A stretch of DNA of 7,487 nucleotides from PLOWO2-12-38-17 sp963709355. GTDB taxonomy: Bacteria > Planctomycetota > Brocadiia > Brocadiales > Brocadiaceae. Under the pieces are notes generated by a model. That model worked only from the letters and a program-made list of their open reading frames with translations. It was not told the origin of the DNA and searched no databases. A program made the translations under genes and the position numbers. Where the stretch lies: positions 1 through 7,487 of the forward strand of contig CAVPVY010000004.1 of the NCBI GenBank assembly GCA_963709355.1. Direction: 5' to 3'. Below are positions 4,425 through 7,487 of the stretch, in pieces (the first letter of the stretch is position 1; each line of letters starts with the position of its first letter).

Positions 4425-5183
4425 TTACAGATTTTCAACCGGATGTCCATCGTGATGACGAAACAGATCTTTTAATGGTTCTTCGGGAGTTATGCCGAGC
4501 ACTATTTCAAAATTTGCTTTCAATTCACCTTTTTTTGAAAGATTGACCGGCTTGAAATCAACGAGGACGGCTTCCCGTTCCTCTTTTCCCTGGATTCTCT
4601 GAAATATGAAATCTTCTTTATTCAACGGATGTCCTTTAATATACATCTGAGTCGTGAGAAACCGTTTGTCGCCTTTCCTGATAATGAAGTGAATGTGTGG
4701 TGTGCGTTTTACCCCAAGGTTGTATGGCACAGGCTTTATCGTGCGAAAATAGTACTCGCCCGATGAACTGGTAACGGTACGTCCATAGCCCTGGAAGTTC
4801 CTGTCGCGCTGGTCTCTGTTCGGACATCTCGTGTGAAGATAGATCCCTTTGCTGTCAACATGCCATATTTCAACGATCACGCCCTCGACAGGTTCTCCCG
4901 TCTGACCAAGAACTCGTCCCGTGAGGTGCGTTATCTCTCCTGCGGCAGGTGTCATGGTGTTACTGATGAGCACCAGGTCATTATCGGTATCCAGTGGCAG
5001 CCTGTCCGGGTAGAACGGTCCCTCAGTCTGTCCTGGCGTACTCATTAACTCTTTGGCAAATGCTTCAGATGAGGTGCATATAATGTTGTCAGCAAATGAT
5101 CCGGCCGTGGCAAAGGCAATAGTCCCAAATGAAAGGTTTTTCAGAAACTGCCTTCGACTGTTAATGATAGAATTGGATTTCAT
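4425..5183 (-). CDS. Tat-exported intradiol ring-cleavage dioxygenase
   Basis: This 252-residue protein is related to the beta chain of protocatechuate 3,4-dioxygenase, which uses Fe(III) to open catechol-type rings between the two hydroxyls. The expected iron ligands are visible: Y115 (G-I-Y-L-H), Y154 (K-P-V-P-Y), H163 and H165 (T-P-H-I-H-F), with R160 nearby as in the family. T-P-G-Q-T-E-G-P-F-Y-P (49-59) and G-Y-G-R-T-V-T-S (132-139) are also conserved. The N-terminus has a twin-arginine signal, S-R-R-Q-F-L-K (9-15), with a likely cut after A-F-A (41-43). It should act outside the cytoplasm. The ATG at 5183 is chosen because AGGAGG lies six bases upstream; an ATG 19 codons earlier lacks one. 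No alpha subunit or beta-ketoadipate gene is nearby, so the substrate is unknown. Confidence 0.88.
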   Translation of the reverse strand: MKSNSIINSRRQFLKNLSFGTIAFATAGSFADNIICTSSEAFAKELMSTPGQTEGPFYPDRLPLDTDNDLVLISNTMTPAAGEITHLTGRVLGQTGEPVEGVIVEIWHVDSKGIYLHTRCPNRDQRDRNFQGYGRTVTSSSGEYYFRTIKPVPYNLGVKRTPHIHFIIRKGDKRFLTTQMYIKGHPLNKEDFIFQRIQGKEEREAVLVDFKPVNLSKKGELKANFEIVLGITPEEPLKDLFRHHDGHPVENL

Positions 5184-5242
5184 GAATAGCCTCCTTTCCA
5201 CTACTCTTTTCGCTCTTGTATGTCCCTCTCTTCCTCTCATAA

Positions 5243-5271
5243 AGCCTAACGAGATCCACAGAAAATGTCAA
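5243..5271 (-). promoter_or_regulatory. Possible promoter of the dioxygenase gene
   Basis: On the minus strand a perfect TTGACA (5266-5271) is followed after 17 bases by TAGGCT (5243-5248), a weak -10 box. It would give a leader of about 50 bases, purine-rich and ending in the AGGAGG ribosome site. Confidence 0.4.
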
Positions 5272-5320
5272 TAAAACAAGTTTTTTTTACCGGAATTACT
5301 TGCCATACAGGCGTTATTGC

Positions 5321-5336
5321 TGATAAAATTTTATCA
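5321..5336. repeat. 16-bp palindrome TGATAAAATTTTATCA
   Basis: This is a perfect palindrome in the divergent region between the dioxygenase and groEL. It overlaps a possible plus-strand -10 box (TAAAAT, 5324-5329, with TTGCCA at 5300-5305, 18 bases apart). It could be an operator; its sequence differs from the two GC-richer palindromes downstream. Confidence 0.5.
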
Positions 5337-5365
5337 ATTAGCAAAAAAGCGCCCCCTTTGCAATC

Positions 5366-5378
5366 TGCCAGTCTGGCA
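5366..5378. promoter_or_regulatory. Palindrome TGCCAGTCTGGCA upstream of groEL
   Basis: TGCCAG and CTGGCA are perfect complements around one base. It shares the pattern TGYCA-S-N-S-TGRCA with the next palindrome, whose centre is 41 bases downstream, about four helical turns. I infer paired sites for one dimeric regulator. It is not the CIRCE element. Confidence 0.55.
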
Positions 5379-5404
5379 TATCTGAAGTAAACGCTTCTTT
5401 ACCA

Positions 5405-5421
5405 GCTGTCACAGTGACAGC
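5405..5421. promoter_or_regulatory. 17-bp palindrome overlapping the likely groEL promoter
   Basis: GCTGTCAC and GTGACAGC are perfect complements around a single A. The right arm contains GTGACA, which can serve as the -35 box of groEL, so a bound regulator would compete with polymerase. Confidence 0.6.
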
Positions 5422-5442
5422 GTACTTTTAAAAATTTTTTAT
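5414..5442 (+). promoter_or_regulatory. Possible groEL promoter
   Basis: GTGACA (5414-5419, five of six consensus bases) and TTTTAT (5437-5442, four of six) are 17 bases apart. The leader would be about 190 bases and would include the inverted repeat TTTTATAA/TTATAAAA (5456-5475). An alternative is TTGCCA at 5300 with TAAAAT at 5324. Confidence 0.4.
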
Positions 5443-5455
5443 CCCGAAAGGAAAA

Positions 5456-5475
5456 TTTTATAACTATTTATAAAA
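5456..5475. repeat. AT-rich inverted repeat in the groEL leader
   Basis: TTTTATAA (5456-5463) and TTATAAAA (5468-5475) pair around CTAT. It may be a weak leader hairpin or a fourth protein site. Its centre lies about five helical turns from that of the 17-bp palindrome. Confidence 0.4.
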
Positions 5476-5636
5476 ATGAGCCTTACACCACATTTATCCC
5501 AAGCATTTCACCTGAGATAAAGGGTTCAGATAAGTACCAATATATAACAGAATTAGTTTTAGGCATTCCTTTTGCGGTTTAGTGAAGAAGATTTCAGGTT
5601 ATTCTATTTACAGTCCAAAGAAGGAGGATTTTAAGG

Positions 5637-7280
5637 ATGGGTGATAAGAAAAAAATTGTATACGATCTGGATGCATTCGAGGCACTGAAAAAAGGTATTA
5701 ATCAGCTTGCTTCTGCAGTCAAGATAACCTTAGGCCCAAGAGGGAGAAATGTAATACTACAAAAGAGTTTTGGGTCACCAATAATAACAAAAGATGGAGT
5801 TACCGTTGCAAAAGAGATTGAGCTTGAGGACCACATACAAAACATAGGGGCACAGATGGTAAAGTCTGTAGCTTCAAAGACCAGCGATGTTGCCGGTGAC
5901 GGCACTACGACGGCAACGGTTTTGGCAGAATCTATTTTTCTTGAAGGTCTGAAGAATGTTGTTGCCGGCTCAAACGCCATGGCAATTAAGCGTGGAATTG
6001 AAAAAGCCGTTATCAAAGTAGTAGAGGTCTTGAAGGCGACAAGTATTCCCGTTAAAGGAAGAAAAGAAATTGAGCAGGTTGGAACGGTATCGGCAAATCA
6101 TGATGCTGAGATTGGTAAGATCATTGCAGATGCGATGGAAAAGGTAGGTAAAGATGGTGTCATTACAGTTGAAGAGGGAAAGAGCCTGGAGACTGATTCA
6201 AAATGGATAGAGGGTTTACAGTTTGATAAAGGTTACCTTTCTCCCTATTTTGTGACAAATCCATCAAAAATGCAGGTTGTGCTGGATGATCCGTATATCC
6301 TTATCCATGAGAAAAAAATCTCCTCCGCTAAAACCATATTACCTGTCTTAGAAAAGGTTGCACAAAAAGGAAAACCTTTATTGATAATTGCAGAAGATGT
6401 TGAAGGAGAAGCATTAACCCTGCTTGTGGTAAACAAACTCCGCGGAACGATAAAATGTGCGGCTGTTAAGGCTCCAGGGTTTGGTGATGAACTGAAAAGC
6501 AATGTTGGAAGATATTGCGATGCTAACCGGAGGACAGGCAGTATTTGAAGATCTGGGCATTACTTTAGAAAAGTTGGAACTAAAGGATTTAGGGAATGCA
6601 AAGAAGATAGAGATCGATAAAGACAATACCACCATTATCGAAGGTGCCGGTTTAAGCAAGGCAATTCAGGGCAAGATAGAGCAGATTCGTACAGAGATCC
6701 GGTCTACTACATCTGACTACGATCGTGAAAAGCTGGAAGAGAGACTTGCAAAATTAACCGGTGGTGTAGCGATGATTAATGTCGGAGCTGCAACCGAAAG
6801 TGAAATGAAGGAAAAAAAGGCAAGAGTAGAAGATGCTTTGCATGCGACCAGAGCAGCAGTTGAGGAAGGTATCCTGCCAGGTGGTGGAGTAGCCTATCTC
6901 CGTGCAATAGATAAGCTGAAAACACTCAAACTGGAAGGTGATGAAGCAATCGGCGTTGATATTGTCTACAGAGCATTATCTGCTCCCTTAAGCAGATTGC
7001 CAAAAATGCAGGCGCTAACGCAGAGATCATTGTTGAAAAAGTTATTGCGGCCAAAGGGAATGAGGGTTATTATGCCGCGCTCGATAGATATTGTGATATG
7101 GTTAAAGAAGGGATAGTTGATCCCACAAAGGTTGTAAGGACGGCGCTGCAGAACGCTGCAAGTATAGCCGCCCTGTTGTTAACTACCGATGCAATGATTG
7201 GAAAGGTACCCGAAAAGAAAAGATGCCGGCCATGCCGCCCTGGTGGTGGAGGTTATGGTGGTTACGGAGATATGTACTAA
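5637..7280 (+). CDS. groL: GroEL chaperonin, with four apparent homopolymer frameshifts
   Basis: Read through, this is a 547-residue 60-kDa chaperonin, the normal length. Visible nucleotide-site motifs are T-L-G-P-R-G-R-N (31-38), K-D-G-V-T-V-A (52-58) and G-D-G-T-T-T (87-92, with the first catalytic Asp). The V-E-D-A-L-H-A-T-R-A-A segment carries the second catalytic Asp, and G-G-G-V-A follows. The reading frame is broken at the A run 6495-6498 (one base too many) and restored at 6990-6991 (one too few). Near the end it breaks again at 7218-7221 (one too few) and is restored at 7238-7240 (one C too many), where corrected reading gives K-K-K-M-P-A-M-P-P before the tail. The uncorrected frame stops at 6548. 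The tail is G-G-G-G-Y-G-G-Y-G-D-M-Y rather than GGM repeats. AAGGAGG (5621-5627) precedes the ATG. No groES is adjacent. Confidence 0.9.
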
Positions 7281-7328
7281 CCGTTTTCTTTTCACCAACA
7301 TCCCGGATAGAAAATTTATAGTAAAAAA

Positions 7329-7363
7329 GCCGCTCTTATCTACCAATAAGAGCGGCTTTTTTT
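7329..7363 (+). terminator. Intrinsic terminator after groEL, probably bidirectional
   Basis: GCCGCTCTTAT (7329-7339) and ATAAGAGCGGC (7346-7356) form a perfect 11-bp stem with a 6-base loop. Seven T follow on the plus strand (7357-7363). Six A precede the stem (7323-7328), so it can also end transcription coming from the other side. Confidence 0.93.
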
Positions 7364-7469
7364 ATCGAATGGAGTTTACAAACCTGTTATATTTGCCTCT
7401 ACATTATTATAGCAGTTTGGTTTCGTTTTAGTCTGTCTTAATAAATGAAAAAGGGAAGAGGGGGAGATA

Positions 7470-7487
7470 ATGACCTTTATTACAGAT
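7470..7487 (+). CDS. Possible start of a downstream gene, cut by the window
   Basis: An ATG at 7470 opens six codons (M-T-F-I-T-D) to the edge. A purine-rich GAGGGGGAG ends three bases upstream and could act as the ribosome site, although the spacing is short. Nothing can be said about the product. Confidence 0.25.

Noticed and set aside
5184..5240. Longer dioxygenase start 19 codons upstream of the chosen one
   Set aside because: It lacks a ribosome site and would place a charged stretch before the Tat signal, whereas the ATG at 5183 has AGGAGG six bases upstream.
5243..5249. GTTAGGC on the minus strand before the dioxygenase, identical to an integron core site
   Set aside because: No palindromic attC surrounds it and the neighbouring genes are not cassette-like; it overlaps a plausible -10 region instead.
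5337..5346. TTAGCA half-site resembling the CIRCE element upstream of groEL
   Set aside because: CIRCE needs TTAGCACTC and its complement nine bases apart; neither the remaining bases nor the second arm is present.
7198..7431. Plus-strand open frame of 77 codons across the groEL end
   Set aside because: It runs in a third frame over the groEL tail and through the terminator hairpin; no family resemblance.
1..7487. CRISPR array, tRNA or rRNA genes
   Set aside because: No regularly spaced direct repeats, cloverleaf or rRNA-like stretch was seen on either strand by eye.

Overview
This is an AT-rich bacterial window. Every gene from base 1 to about 5183 lies on the minus strand, and a groEL reads the other way from 5637. 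The intradiol dioxygenase with a Tat signal, the GroEL without a visible groES, the RAYT element and the dense toxin-antitoxin content would fit a Planctomycetota genome, possibly of the anammox (Brocadiales) type. That placement is inference from gene style, not from a marker gene.

Bases 1-1534 look like part of an integron gene-cassette array read on the minus strand. A cassette boundary motif (GTTAGCC, 1528-1534) precedes a DUF2971 protein (782-1516). An attC-like folded site (721-779) follows it. Next comes a protein with an Rx5H motif resembling HEPN/AbiU2 proteins (61-711), and then a second attC-like site (1-57) that ends at the window edge. No integrase is present. Bases 1517-1849 hold no gene but contain a 15-bp inverted repeat flanked by direct repeats.

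Bases 1850-4366 are a patchwork of small accessory modules. They are a RelBE-type toxin-antitoxin pair (1850-2326), a broken RAYT transposon with 26-bp imperfect terminal inverted repeats (2450-3102), a BrnT/BrnA-like toxin-antitoxin pair (3179-3746), a small exported protein with an HxxxCxxC end (3838-4062), and an orphan ribbon-helix-helix regulator (4148-4339). The regulator's start codon lies inside a perfect 12-bp inverted repeat. Several of these genes have strong sigma70-type promoters placed so close to the start codon that their mRNAs should be leaderless or nearly so.

Bases 4425-5183 encode a Tat-exported intradiol ring-cleavage dioxygenase. A divergent intergenic region of about 450 bases (5184-5636) then carries four palindromes, two of which share the pattern TGYCA-S-N-S-TGRCA. 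They lead into groEL (5637-7280). That gene would encode a normal 547-residue chaperonin except for four single-base homopolymer differences that cancel out in two pairs, which looks more like sequencing error than decay. A strong, probably bidirectional terminator (7329-7363) closes it, and a possible next gene begins at 7470.

The modules do not form one pathway. The left two thirds reads as an accessory region of defence, toxin-antitoxin and mobile elements, set beside housekeeping or stress genes.
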